A stretch of 15,102 bases of DNA from Saprospiraceae bacterium (GTDB lineage Bacteria > Bacteroidota > Bacteroidia > Chitinophagales > Saprospiraceae): assembly GCA_013001805.1 (NCBI GenBank), contig JABDLW010000022.1, forward strand, positions 1-15,102, in the 5' to 3' direction. The position numbers were made by a program, and so were the translations under genes. The notes under the pieces were generated by a model. It was given only the letters and a program-made list of their open reading frames with translations, did not search any database and was not told where the DNA came from. Positions 1 to 7,452 of this stretch are shown in pieces; the stretch's first letter is position 1, and the number at the start of each line of letters is the position of its first letter.

Positions 1-2086
1 CCCCATCCATAGAAAACAAGCCCAATTTCATTAAAACCGCGAGGGACCCCATTAAGCCTTGATCTTCATCGCCGCTGTAGCCGCTTTCGGGAGAAAGATC
101 GTTATAGACCTTCTCCACTACCTTTCGAGACCAATACTGGGTAAGCCAAGGAGCTCCGGCATGATTAAAAATAAATGCGGTTTGCATGCTGGGTTGATTC
201 CCATAATTGATGTATACCCGCCTTAATTCCCTTTGAGTTTCATTATTATGTGATTTTCCCGAAGTAAAATCATGACTTTCCGATTTTTCAAATGAGGTAT
301 TTAATTTTTGTATTGCCTTATCTTTACCTCCCATCAACTCAAAAAGACCTGCCAAATCCTGTGGCACAAACCAGGTCATTTGACATGCATTACTCTCCAC
401 AAATCCCTTCCCATACACCAGCCCATCAAAGGGCTTCTGCCAATTACCTTCAGCATTTCTAAGCCACATCCATCCTTCCTCCTCATTCCAAATATTTCGA
501 TAATTATTTGACCTTTCCCTAAAATATTTATAATCTGACTCCTTATCCAGGGCTTTGGCAAATTGCGCCAGGCAAGCATCCTGATAGGCGTACTCCAATG
601 TTTGTCCGGAACCATTTTCATGAAAACCATAGCCACCTTTCGGCAAGGGATAGGGCACATAGCCCCGCTCAATGTAGTATTCCAGGCCTCCTCCAATAGC
701 GGTTTCATGCTCGTAGCCGGCTTTGCTCATCATACCGCCAGGCATGTGATTTTTTTTCAGCGCTGTATAAGTCTCTTCCACATCAAAATTTCGCAACCCT
801 TTCTGATACGCTGCCACAATAAAGGGTGTTGACGAGGCACCTGTCATGACGTGTGTATAGTTGCCACCCGAGGGTCCCCTTGGTATATATCCTCCATCAG
901 CATACATCAGCAACATGGATTGCACAAACTCCTCTGCCAGCTTAGGATAAACGAGTTGCCACAGCGTATTAATTGTCCATTGCGCACCCCAAAAGCTGTC
1001 CGAATTATAGTGGTTGAATGCAGGCCTGCCTGAATTATCCAGGGGAATTTGTCCAATGCGTAACTTGTCGCCGGTCATATCCGGATAGGTGCCGCTGGCA
1101 TCACTTATTATCCGCCTCCCCTGTAATGCATGCCATAGGTCTGTGTAGAATCTGCGTTGCGCTTTTAGTGTGCCACCTTTGATCTGTATTTTACTTAGCC
1201 AGTTATTCCACTCTTCAGCTGCGTCAGAGACAACCTGATCAAAATCCCACCCGGCCAGCTCTGTCTGCACATTTTTTCGAGCCGCTTCTACACTGGTATA
1301 GGATATTCCCACTTTCATGAGGTGGACTTGATCATTCCGGGTGGGAAATGAAACGTAGGCGCCTATGTCGTCACCTGAGATTTCTTCGATGTTTTTTAAT
1401 AGTGCCCCATCTTTCCAACCATTAAAGGAATTAAATGCTTGATCGAAATAGATAGCAAAGAATACCTTAATTGGTTTGGGTCTTCTCCTCGTAGCACCCA
1501 TCACCGCAAAACCCTCAAGTGATTTTTCACTGGTCATTTTTACCATACCAGAGTCGGTATCACAAGGACCTAAAAAGGTACTTAGATCAATTTGAATGTG
1601 ACTCTCAGAGGCAGCCGGAAAGGTATAGCGGTGAAAACCCACCCGTTGGGTAGCCGTCAATTCTACATTAATCCCGTAAGTTTCGAGGAAAATTTGATGG
1701 TATCCGGGCTTAGCTTGCTCCAGATCGTGGCTATAGGCCGATCCGTAGATATCAGCACCCAGGTGCCCTTGAAATTTTCCCGTAGTGGGAAATACCGGCA
1801 CGCCCGACAATTGCCAGGCATGAATATGACTGAATGCCCGAATGGTATCTTCATGATAGCGGTAACCAGAATTCCAAGCTCCGTTAATAACCATATCCGG
1901 ACTTAAATTGACCATACCAAATGGGCGAGTGGCCGAATTAAAGAAAAACCATCTTGAATTTGCCGCATCCACCATAGGATCAACCAGGTCAACCGGGGAA
2001 GTCATTTCAGGTGCTCCATCTTCTACAGATCGAGAGCCTAAAAGAGTAAAAACCAGGAAGAGGAATAATGTATATGAATATTTCAT
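1..2086 (-). CDS. GH92 family alpha-mannosidase, exported (3' end cut by window edge)
   Basis: Exo-acting, calcium-dependent alpha-mannosidase of glycoside hydrolase family 92, expected to trim alpha-linked mannose from glycans in the periplasm or at the surface. The reading frame is open from an ATG at 2086 to the left edge, giving 695 residues; the family is usually about 740-780, so only the C-terminus is missing. Residues 1 to about 20 form a signal peptide with no lipobox Cys. The N-terminal beta domain carries the family motif RPFGMVNLSPD near residue 50. The (alpha/alpha)6 domain contains FVESNACQMTWFVPQD, where Glu564 matches the GH92 general acid, and the hallmark GDEDQG at 672-677, where Asp673 and Asp675 match the catalytic-base region. 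It lies 9 nt after the PI-PLC-like gene and is last of the three visible operon genes. The family call is firm; linkage specificity cannot be read from sequence. Confidence 0.93.
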   Translation of the reverse strand, partial: MKYSYTLFLFLVFTLLGSRSVEDGAPEMTSPVDLVDPMVDAANSRWFFFNSATRPFGMVNLSPDMVINGAWNSGYRYHEDTIRAFSHIHAWQLSGVPVFPTTGKFQGHLGADIYGSAYSHDLEQAKPGYHQIFLETYGINVELTATQRVGFHRYTFPAASESHIQIDLSTFLGPCDTDSGMVKMTSEKSLEGFAVMGATRRRPKPIKVFFAIYFDQAFNSFNGWKDGALLKNIEEISGDDIGAYVSFPTRNDQVHLMKVGISYTSVEAARKNVQTELAGWDFDQVVSDAAEEWNNWLSKIQIKGGTLKAQRRFYTDLWHALQGRRIISDASGTYPDMTGDKLRIGQIPLDNSGRPAFNHYNSDSFWGAQWTINTLWQLVYPKLAEEFVQSMLLMYADGGYIPRGPSGGNYTHVMTGASSTPFIVAAYQKGLRNFDVEETYTALKKNHMPGGMMSKAGYEHETAIGGGLEYYIERGYVPYPLPKGGYGFHENGSGQTLEYAYQDACLAQFAKALDKESDYKYFRERSNNYRNIWNEEEGWMWLRNAEGNWQKPFDGLVYGKGFVESNACQMTWFVPQDLAGLFELMGGKDKAIQKLNTSFEKSESHDFTSGKSHNNETQRELRRVYINYGNQPSMQTAFIFNHAGAPWLTQYWSRKVVEKVYNDLSPESGYSGDEDQGLMGSLAVLMKLGLFSMDG

Positions 2087-2095
2087 TTAAAGTAT

Positions 2096-2929
2096 TTATT
2101 GCTTAAGAATAAACCGGGATAATTTTGACAGGGAATCGGTATTAATAAGGTCGACCTTAGCTTGCAAAAGCTGGGACCATAAAATTTCATTCTCGGGAGT
2201 GGCCCAAAGGCGCACTTTTTTCTGCTGCATTCGACATTGGGATACAAAGTTATTTAGTTTGCCCAATTCCTCTTTATCTAAAGAATCATTTGCATTAAGC
2301 CGGCATATTTTATTAAAATGTTCACTGATAAAGGGCATCGAAGTTGACGAGATATTTTTTTGCAGGTCAGCGGGTCGACCATCAATATGAAAGTAACCGC
2401 TAGAATCCGCTAACAGCATGTCAACCGGCCGGTCACCAGAAATTAAAATCATCACTTTCCCTCTTTCATTCTCATTCGCACTATATAACATCTCGCGATA
2501 AGGTTGGATCATCTCCTTTAATATCATAAAGACATCTCCTCCTTGATATTTTATATCAATCCATAAATAAAACTTCCCTCCATATCCGGGATATAATGAT
2601 CCGTTCATTGATCTAAATCTTTGATAGAGCGGTTCAAGGTAAGTTGCCTGGAAATTCATTAAAGGTTTATTCCGTAAGTCGATTCGGTCATGACCAACGT
2701 AGAGTTCGCCATTGCCCATCAGTATATCAGCCTCTACGCTAATAAAACCATGCTCCAAAGCATCTTGCAAAGGATTTTCATGCAAATAGTCATTATGCGC
2801 ATGTGTAAAAGGAACTGCATTAATCTGGCCACCAAGGAATGGCAAGCAAGAAATCAGAAACGCACAGGTAAGCCAATTAGTCAATCTAGCGTCTTTAATC
2901 CTTAATAAACTCAGCTCGATAATTCTCAA
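2096..2929 (-). CDS. PI-PLC / glycerophosphodiesterase-fold exported phosphodiesterase
   Basis: A 277-residue protein of the phosphatidylinositol-specific phospholipase C/glycerophosphodiester phosphodiesterase TIM-barrel superfamily. The start has FTHAHNDY at 41-48 (His45 being the first catalytic His candidate), SVEADI at 64-69 supplies the Glu66/Asp68 metal pair, and YVGHD gives the second His at 80. The C-terminus shows VRLWATPE and VDLINTD, typical of the last barrel strands. The likely reaction is phosphodiester cleavage of a phospholipid-type substrate, which is family inference. A hydrophobic segment (18-34) contains LISC (25-28), a possible lipobox, so it may be a lipoprotein. The start is uncertain: TTG at 2929 overlaps the upstream DUF6807 gene by 35 nt, while TTG at 2884 would begin just before the hydrophobic segment but lacks N-terminal positive charge. 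No ATG lies before the catalytic region. Middle gene of the minus-strand operon. Confidence 0.82.
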   Translation of the reverse strand: MRIIELSLLRIKDARLTNWLTCAFLISCLPFLGGQINAVPFTHAHNDYLHENPLQDALEHGFISVEADILMGNGELYVGHDRIDLRNKPLMNFQATYLEPLYQRFRSMNGSLYPGYGGKFYLWIDIKYQGGDVFMILKEMIQPYREMLYSANENERGKVMILISGDRPVDMLLADSSGYFHIDGRPADLQKNISSTSMPFISEHFNKICRLNANDSLDKEELGKLNNFVSQCRMQQKKVRLWATPENEILWSQLLQAKVDLINTDSLSKLSRFILKQ

Positions 2930-3983
2930 TTTGTCCCGGTGTCAATTCTGAGCCATCGTGAAATAAAATGCGGTAGCTAAAAGTGGTTGAATTCCCCTTT
3001 TCCAGGGCGAAGTTGAGCTGTTCTGATTGGTCAAATGCATGCTGACCCAGCGTGTTGGCAGCAAATAGTCCGTAACCGCGGGCGTGCCAATATGTGGGAT
3101 ATCCCGGATTTTTTGGATGGTCGATGATGGCTATGGCCACTTCGGTACCATCTATTGTCCCTGCCAATCGCATCCATTCTCCTCTGGTTCCCCAAACATC
3201 TCCTCCCGTGACCCCGGAACTACTTAAATAGTCACCGGATACTCCGGCATTATTCAGGACTTTCACATTAGTAGGATTTCCATAAGCATCGGTAAATATT
3301 TCTGGTTTTTCCGATGGCAATTCCAACGACCGGGTCACACGAATACCCAACATCCCTTCTTTATTATCCTGAAACAACACGTCTTCCATCGCTGACAATG
3401 TGGAAACACGATCAATTATTCTTGTACTTCCCCTTTGAGAAAAAACAAAAGTCGTCTTTTCCACTAGTAGTCTTTGACCCGTACTACTTACCCAATTAGC
3501 CTCTACCTCCAGTAAACCCTTACCCGATCCAGCTTGAGAGCGGAGAATTCTTTGATGCCGAATTTCTCCATATTTACTTTTTTTATCTTCGGGTATGGCA
3601 CTGGAATTATTCCAAAAATCCAAACCATTCACGTCACCATAATTAAACCATAATCCCAGGTGATGGGGATGATCGGTCCGCTCCCCAGCAACGGGAACAA
3701 AAGGATAACCCCGGGTGACCAACTGATTACCTAAGGTGTATATCGGAAATAAAACCGGTTTCTCCAGGTTGTCGCGATAGATATATTTTGTAAAAAGTTT
3801 GCCATCGATCAGTACTTCGACCTCTTGCAACGCGGGATCGTCTTGCAGGGTAACCCTATGATCACTTCCAGCGATTGCCTGGCTCATAATATCGTTGATT
3901 GGCGCAGCCATCAGTATCCAGATAAATGTAAAAACACCAATAAAATCAATCTGCATTCGGGAAGTGGTCTTCCATCTACTCAT
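2895..3983 (-). CDS. DUF6807 / PmoA-family exported protein
   Basis: About 362 residues from ATG at 3983; the frame extends six codons further to a TTG at 4001, but the ATG gives a normal signal peptide (basic RWKTTSR, then a hydrophobic stretch ending near residue 35). The protein matches what I know as the PmoA family (DUF6807): a central RTDHPHHLGLWF segment around residues 102-113 with three clustered His, then GDVNGLDFWN, and a C-terminal DHPKNPGYPTYWHARGYG segment around 288-305. The biochemical role of the family is not settled; the annotation 'methane oxygenase PmoA' is misleading because this is a soluble exported beta-rich protein with no membrane helices beyond the signal. It is the first visible gene of the leftward operon, overlapping the PI-PLC-like gene and upstream of the GH92 mannosidase. 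A role in glycan processing is context inference only. Confidence 0.85.
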   Translation of the reverse strand: MSRWKTTSRMQIDFIGVFTFIWILMAAPINDIMSQAIAGSDHRVTLQDDPALQEVEVLIDGKLFTKYIYRDNLEKPVLFPIYTLGNQLVTRGYPFVPVAGERTDHPHHLGLWFNYGDVNGLDFWNNSSAIPEDKKSKYGEIRHQRILRSQAGSGKGLLEVEANWVSSTGQRLLVEKTTFVFSQRGSTRIIDRVSTLSAMEDVLFQDNKEGMLGIRVTRSLELPSEKPEIFTDAYGNPTNVKVLNNAGVSGDYLSSSGVTGGDVWGTRGEWMRLAGTIDGTEVAIAIIDHPKNPGYPTYWHARGYGLFAANTLGQHAFDQSEQLNFALEKGNSTTFSYRILFHDGSELTPGQIENYRAEFIKD

Positions 3984-4038
3984 AACTGCGAATTTAGACA
4001 ATTAACATACAAAAAATCGAGGTAATCCACCATGTCGG

Positions 4039-4063
4039 CTCTATCCCAATAAAGTAGATAGAG
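4039..4063. promoter_or_regulatory. Perfect 7-bp inverted repeat in divergent promoter region
   Basis: CTCTATC (4039-4045) and GATAGAG (4057-4063) form a perfect inverted repeat with an 11-nt A-rich spacer, in the 137-155 bp between the divergent DUF6807 operon and the S10 peptidase gene. The geometry would suit a dimeric regulator, or a weak hairpin in either leader. No T-run follows it, so a terminator is unlikely. No clear TAnnTTTG/TTTG Bacteroidota promoter could be assigned here. Function is inferred from position only. Confidence 0.3.
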
Positions 4064-4137
4064 TTAAAGGGATCTAGCCAGGAATGCCAGGATAAATTCA
4101 GAGGATCTAAAAAAGTATAAATTGCACGATCAATTCA

Positions 4138-5670
4138 ATGAAAACTATGTATCAAATATCCCCGTTGCCCATCCTATTGATCCTACTGACGCCTATCTCA
4201 CTTAGCAGCCAGTCGGAAGGTAAGAGTAGTGATACCATTAAGCCTGTACCAGAGCCAAAGACCTTTCTCACTAATCATACCGGCATTTTCGGAGCCGGTG
4301 AAATCTCATACGATGCCATTGCCTCGGAAATCCCTCTGACCACGGAAACCGGTGATACGACCGCAATGATTTGGAGTGTAGCCTATGTTCGCTCGGATTC
4401 GGGAAAAAATAGAATCCGTCCCGTCACCTTTGTGTTTAATGGTGGCCCAGGTTCAGCCTCCGTATGGTTGCACATGGGTTTGTTGGGTCCAAAATTGGTG
4501 AAGGTACCAGGGAATGCAGAAGCGGACGATGGATCACCACCATATCCGATAGTGAATAATGTCCACGGTCTCTTGGACATCACAGATTTAGTTTTCGTTG
4601 ATCCCGTCGGCACCGGTTACAGCTGTGTGGTCGGCAAAGGAAAAGTAGAAGACTTCTGGGGATTGATGGAAGATGCTAAATCCATTGCTCAATTCATTCG
4701 CTCCTGGATCACCGTACATCAACGATGGAATCACCCAAAGTACATAGCGGGAGAGAGCTTCGGAACTACCCGGGCTGCAGCAGTGGCGCATCAACTAATG
4801 TCCGGAGGTCAGGATGTTGCGCTGAATGGTCTGGTGATGATCTCACAAGCACTTGATTATGCCGGGTCAACTTCAGATCACTATAATATAACGTCTTACC
4901 TTACTTATCTTCCTTCAATGGCCGCTACAGCGTGGTACCACAAGAAAGCCGGTCAAGATTTGAGCTTGTCAGAATTTGCGCAAAAAGCCAGAGAATTTAC
5001 CTATGATATATACGGACCTGCCCTACTCAAAGGGTCCCTTCTCAATTCCTCGGATCGGCAAAATATCGTTGACCAACTCAGCTATTTCACCGGACTCGAT
5101 CCCCATTATATTGACCAATCAAACCTAAGAATTCTTGTGCCGAGATTTCAAAAAGAATTAATGCGGGATGAAGGCATCACCATCGGTCGTTTGGATGGTA
5201 GATATAAAGCCAGGGAGGCGGATCTGGTCTCCGAGCGGCCCACCATCGGAGATCCGGCTAGCTATTCCATTTCCAGTGCGTATACGGCTGCCTTAAATCA
5301 ATATTTTGCCGATGATCTGAAAATAAAAATGGATAGACCCTATTTAACCAGCAATAGCAAGATCTATACAAAATGGAATTGGAAGCCCGTGGCAAAAACC
5401 AGTGGCTGGGAACCTTCCTATGTCAATACTGCACCGCTCTTAGGGGAAGCCATGCGTAAGAATAGCGATCTGCGAGTTTTGATCTTAAGTGGTTATTACG
5501 ATCTGATCACCCCTTTCTTCGATGCGGAATATACGTTTGCCAGAAACGGCATTGTGCAAGACAGACTTATCTTCAAGTATTACGAGGGAGGACATATGAT
5601 GTATACACATGCTGATGACCTGCCCAGGGTTTGCCAGGATATGCGGGCGTTTCTGACAGAAAAGGACTGA
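4138..5670 (+). CDS. Exported S10-family serine carboxypeptidase-like peptidase
   Basis: 510 residues, usual length for bacterial S10 proteins. An alpha/beta-hydrolase-fold peptidase expected to release C-terminal residues from peptides in the periplasm or outside the cell. Residues 1 to about 25 are a signal peptide ending near SLSSQS. S10 hallmarks are all present: FVFNGGPGSASVW at 98-110 (oxyanion/substrate region), FVDPVGTGYS at 153-162, the nucleophile elbow GESFG with Ser207, Asp455 in SGYYDLITP, and His486 in EGGHMMYTH. The triad is therefore complete and the enzyme should be active. It stands alone, divergent from the DUF6807-PLC-GH92 operon and convergent with the lipoprotein gene at 5768, with an intrinsic terminator between them. 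The ATG at 4138 is the natural start. Alternative starts at M4 would not change the signal peptide much. Confidence 0.93.
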   Translation: MKTMYQISPLPILLILLTPISLSSQSEGKSSDTIKPVPEPKTFLTNHTGIFGAGEISYDAIASEIPLTTETGDTTAMIWSVAYVRSDSGKNRIRPVTFVFNGGPGSASVWLHMGLLGPKLVKVPGNAEADDGSPPYPIVNNVHGLLDITDLVFVDPVGTGYSCVVGKGKVEDFWGLMEDAKSIAQFIRSWITVHQRWNHPKYIAGESFGTTRAAAVAHQLMSGGQDVALNGLVMISQALDYAGSTSDHYNITSYLTYLPSMAATAWYHKKAGQDLSLSEFAQKAREFTYDIYGPALLKGSLLNSSDRQNIVDQLSYFTGLDPHYIDQSNLRILVPRFQKELMRDEGITIGRLDGRYKAREADLVSERPTIGDPASYSISSAYTAALNQYFADDLKIKMDRPYLTSNSKIYTKWNWKPVAKTSGWEPSYVNTAPLLGEAMRKNSDLRVLILSGYYDLITPFFDAEYTFARNGIVQDRLIFKYYEGGHMMYTHADDLPRVCQDMRAFLTEKD

Positions 5671-5705
5671 CTTTATCCCGGCTTATTTGAGCTGTCAAAT
5701 GATAA

Positions 5706-5739
5706 AAAAAAGATCAGGAAATAACTCCCGACCTTTTTT
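5706..5739 (-). terminator. Intrinsic terminator between convergent genes
   Basis: Thirteen-position stem, arms 5706-5718 and 5727-5739, with an 8-nt loop and A6/T6 tracts flanking it, between stops at 5670 (+) and 5770 (-). In the minus-strand transcript the stem pairs at all 13 positions, with two G-U wobbles, and ends in a U-run. In the plus-strand transcript the same two positions become A-C mismatches. It therefore looks best suited to the minus-strand lipoprotein gene, about 28 nt past its stop, but may work weakly in both directions. Confidence 0.75.
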
Positions 5740-5767
5740 AGAATTTACAGTCATCTAAAATCTACAA

Positions 5768-7150
5768 TTAATACACTAAGCTGATCATCTCATTGGCACC
5801 AATCAACCATGGACTTCCGGATCCCGAATATCTTTTAACACAAATATTGTCAATGTGGAATTTGCTGTTTGAGCTATCTGCGGTGAAGTTCAAACCCCAG
5901 ATGCTGCGAATGGATGTCGCTCGCGAATGCACGGTTCTGGAAGCAGTGACCTCGACCATGAGATTGTCGTCAAAGCGGATATATATTCGATCGCTGTTCA
6001 TATAGTAGATGATTTTGACTTTAAACCAACGGTTAGTGGGAAACCGGGTGGAGGCCAGTACATATCTGCCACCGTGTCTCACATAAATTCTGCCGTTGTC
6101 CAATTTAAAGTAAAAGCCCTGTTGACCATATGCACCAAATCGAGATAGTTTCTCAGAAACAAATTCAGCTTTCTTTCCCGATGGGATGTAGAGGTCAAAA
6201 TCCATTTCGAAAGCTCCACCAATGATATGATAGTTCGTCATACTACGTACTACATCCTGATAACCAAATCGCGGCTGGTCAAATTTGACCACCTTATTGG
6301 GATATGTGCTGTAACCTTCATACAGAACTTTTCCATCAGAAGCTGAAGGTGACCATTTTCGCCATAAGGAGGACTGGCGGCTGATGCCATTGGAATAACT
6401 GGCAACCAGTTCGTCATGGTTCTCACATCGATTGGAAAAAGCCGGACTAGAACAATTCAGTTTCAACTTGAAGGAACTGGTTCCACGGTAAGAATCTACT
6501 ATCATAAAATAGCGGCCAGCGGGCAACACCACGTCGATTGACTCATTATCCCAACCGGTATGCAGGCTGGTTGTGATAGTGGATCCCATTCTCATCCTAC
6601 CCAATGCATCACGTGTCACGTTGGTCAAAAACAGATCATGATCTGCCCGCATTTCTGACAAGGTGATATTCACTTGTTTGGTTGAGGTTAATGTAAAGAA
6701 GTAAATGCGATCCGGTCCTGGGTAAAAATTAGCAGTATTTGTTTCATCGGTAGTTCGACCTATGTTATAATAGCCGCAGTTTAGAGGATAGTAATACCGG
6801 CTTCGGGCATGCATTTGACTTTCGGGAATAAGCAATTCCGCCTCCAGATTTAACGACTTGAATTTTTCGTCGAGCTCCGCCTGTAGTTCCAGCTCATGCA
6901 ATCCCTCCTTTTGTACAACTGGTTCTATTTCTTCACCAGTAAGTAGACCTGAAACAGGTACTTCCTGAGTTGGGATCGTCTCATCGATCGTATCAAACTC
7001 ATCTTGCTCACAAGAAGTGAGGGCTAGTAGTATTATCACAGGTAGAATTAATCTAACGATTTCTTCCAACCAACTGCTGGTCTTGTTGACCATAGCCAAT
7101 GATTCTATTTGAGTAAAAGGGTGTCGTGTACTAAATTTTCTTGTTTTCAT
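5768..7150 (-). CDS. Surface lipoprotein with PPC-like and concanavalin/LamG-like domains
   Basis: 460 residues. A long basic N-terminus leads to a hydrophobic segment (31-46) and lipobox LTSC with Cys47; the following EQDEFD is acidic, as in the Bacteroidota lipoprotein export signal, so surface exposure is likely. ATG at 7093 (Met20) is an alternative start that gives a more ordinary signal peptide. Residues 48-115 are acidic, low-complexity linker. Residues about 118-233 resemble a pre-peptidase C-terminal (PPC) beta domain: YFFTLTSTKQVNITLSE, then HDLFLTN, then VVLPAGRYFMIVDSY and a closing FKLKLNC. Residues about 240-440 look like a jelly-roll/LamG-like fold: GAFEMDFDLYIPSG, GFYFKLDNGRIYV, RWFKVKIIYYMNSDRIYIRFDD and a final FHIDNICVKRY. 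There is no catalytic domain, so binding or anchoring is the likely role; the ligand is unknown. It is transcribed away from the sigma operon across a 302-bp gap. Confidence 0.75.
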   Translation of the reverse strand: MKTRKFSTRHPFTQIESLAMVNKTSSWLEEIVRLILPVIILLALTSCEQDEFDTIDETIPTQEVPVSGLLTGEEIEPVVQKEGLHELELQAELDEKFKSLNLEAELLIPESQMHARSRYYYPLNCGYYNIGRTTDETNTANFYPGPDRIYFFTLTSTKQVNITLSEMRADHDLFLTNVTRDALGRMRMGSTITTSLHTGWDNESIDVVLPAGRYFMIVDSYRGTSSFKLKLNCSSPAFSNRCENHDELVASYSNGISRQSSLWRKWSPSASDGKVLYEGYSTYPNKVVKFDQPRFGYQDVVRSMTNYHIIGGAFEMDFDLYIPSGKKAEFVSEKLSRFGAYGQQGFYFKLDNGRIYVRHGGRYVLASTRFPTNRWFKVKIIYYMNSDRIYIRFDDNLMVEVTASRTVHSRATSIRSIWGLNFTADSSNSKFHIDNICVKRYSGSGSPWLIGANEMISLVY

Positions 7151-7452
7151 GATATTTTAAGATTTAATTACCCTCTTATACGAACAGGTGCAATTGGTCC
7201 CCAAAATTTAATACATATTTATTTTTAATATTTATAAATAGCTTCATATCTGTATATTAACTCGAATCATTGGTTGTAGATGAAATAGAACTAATCGATC
7301 TTAGTGTTGAGTAGCTAAGGAAATCAAACTTAGAATGAGCCCGTTATTTCGATCCAACCCACATGGAAAACGGGCGTTTTAGCTCTCTGGGTAAAAGGGA
7401 TAATCGAAAATTATTGAGTATTTTAAGGGACCTCTATTGAATTTGGGTATAC
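7151..7452. promoter_or_regulatory. Divergent intergenic region, A/T-rich, candidate promoters
   Basis: This 302-bp gap separates the starts of the lipoprotein (7150, -) and the sigma gene (7453, +), so both promoters must lie here. The stretch 7205-7260 is very A/T-rich. On the minus strand there is a TAAATTTT element just upstream of the lipoprotein, close to the Bacteroidota TAnnTTTG -7 box. On the plus strand TGAATTTG at 7438-7445, with TTG at 7414-7416, is a one-mismatch candidate that would give an almost leaderless transcript. Both are weak calls. A hairpin at 7339-7375 is listed separately. I see no coding region or tRNA here. Confidence 0.35.
7339..7375 (+). promoter_or_regulatory. 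GC-rich hairpin in the leader region of the sigma operon
   Basis: GCCCGTT (7339-7345) and AACGGGC (7369-7375) are a perfect 7-bp inverted repeat with a 23-nt loop, standing out in an A/T-rich intergenic region and followed by GTTTTA on the plus strand. It could be a weak terminator/attenuator about 75 nt before the sigma start codon, the end of a small RNA, or a regulator site. The T-run is short, so terminator strength is doubtful. Confidence 0.35.

Noticed and set aside
376..708. 110-residue minus-strand open frame
   Set aside because: It lies in another frame inside the GH92 gene, whose own frame gives a clear family match across the same bases.
1592..2090. Two plus-strand open frames of 104 and 60 residues
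   Set aside because: They are antisense to the GH92 N-terminal region; their sequence shows no protein-like pattern.
2895..3983. DUF6807 protein as a particulate methane monooxygenase subunit
   Set aside because: The 'PmoA' name of the family is historical; this protein has only a signal peptide, no multi-helix membrane part, and no pmoB or pmoC neighbours.
7330..7381. Possible tRNA or tRNA fragment (short GC stem with TTCGAT-like loop)
   Set aside because: There is no cloverleaf: D and anticodon arms cannot be drawn, and the TTCGATCC stretch is not in a paired T-arm.
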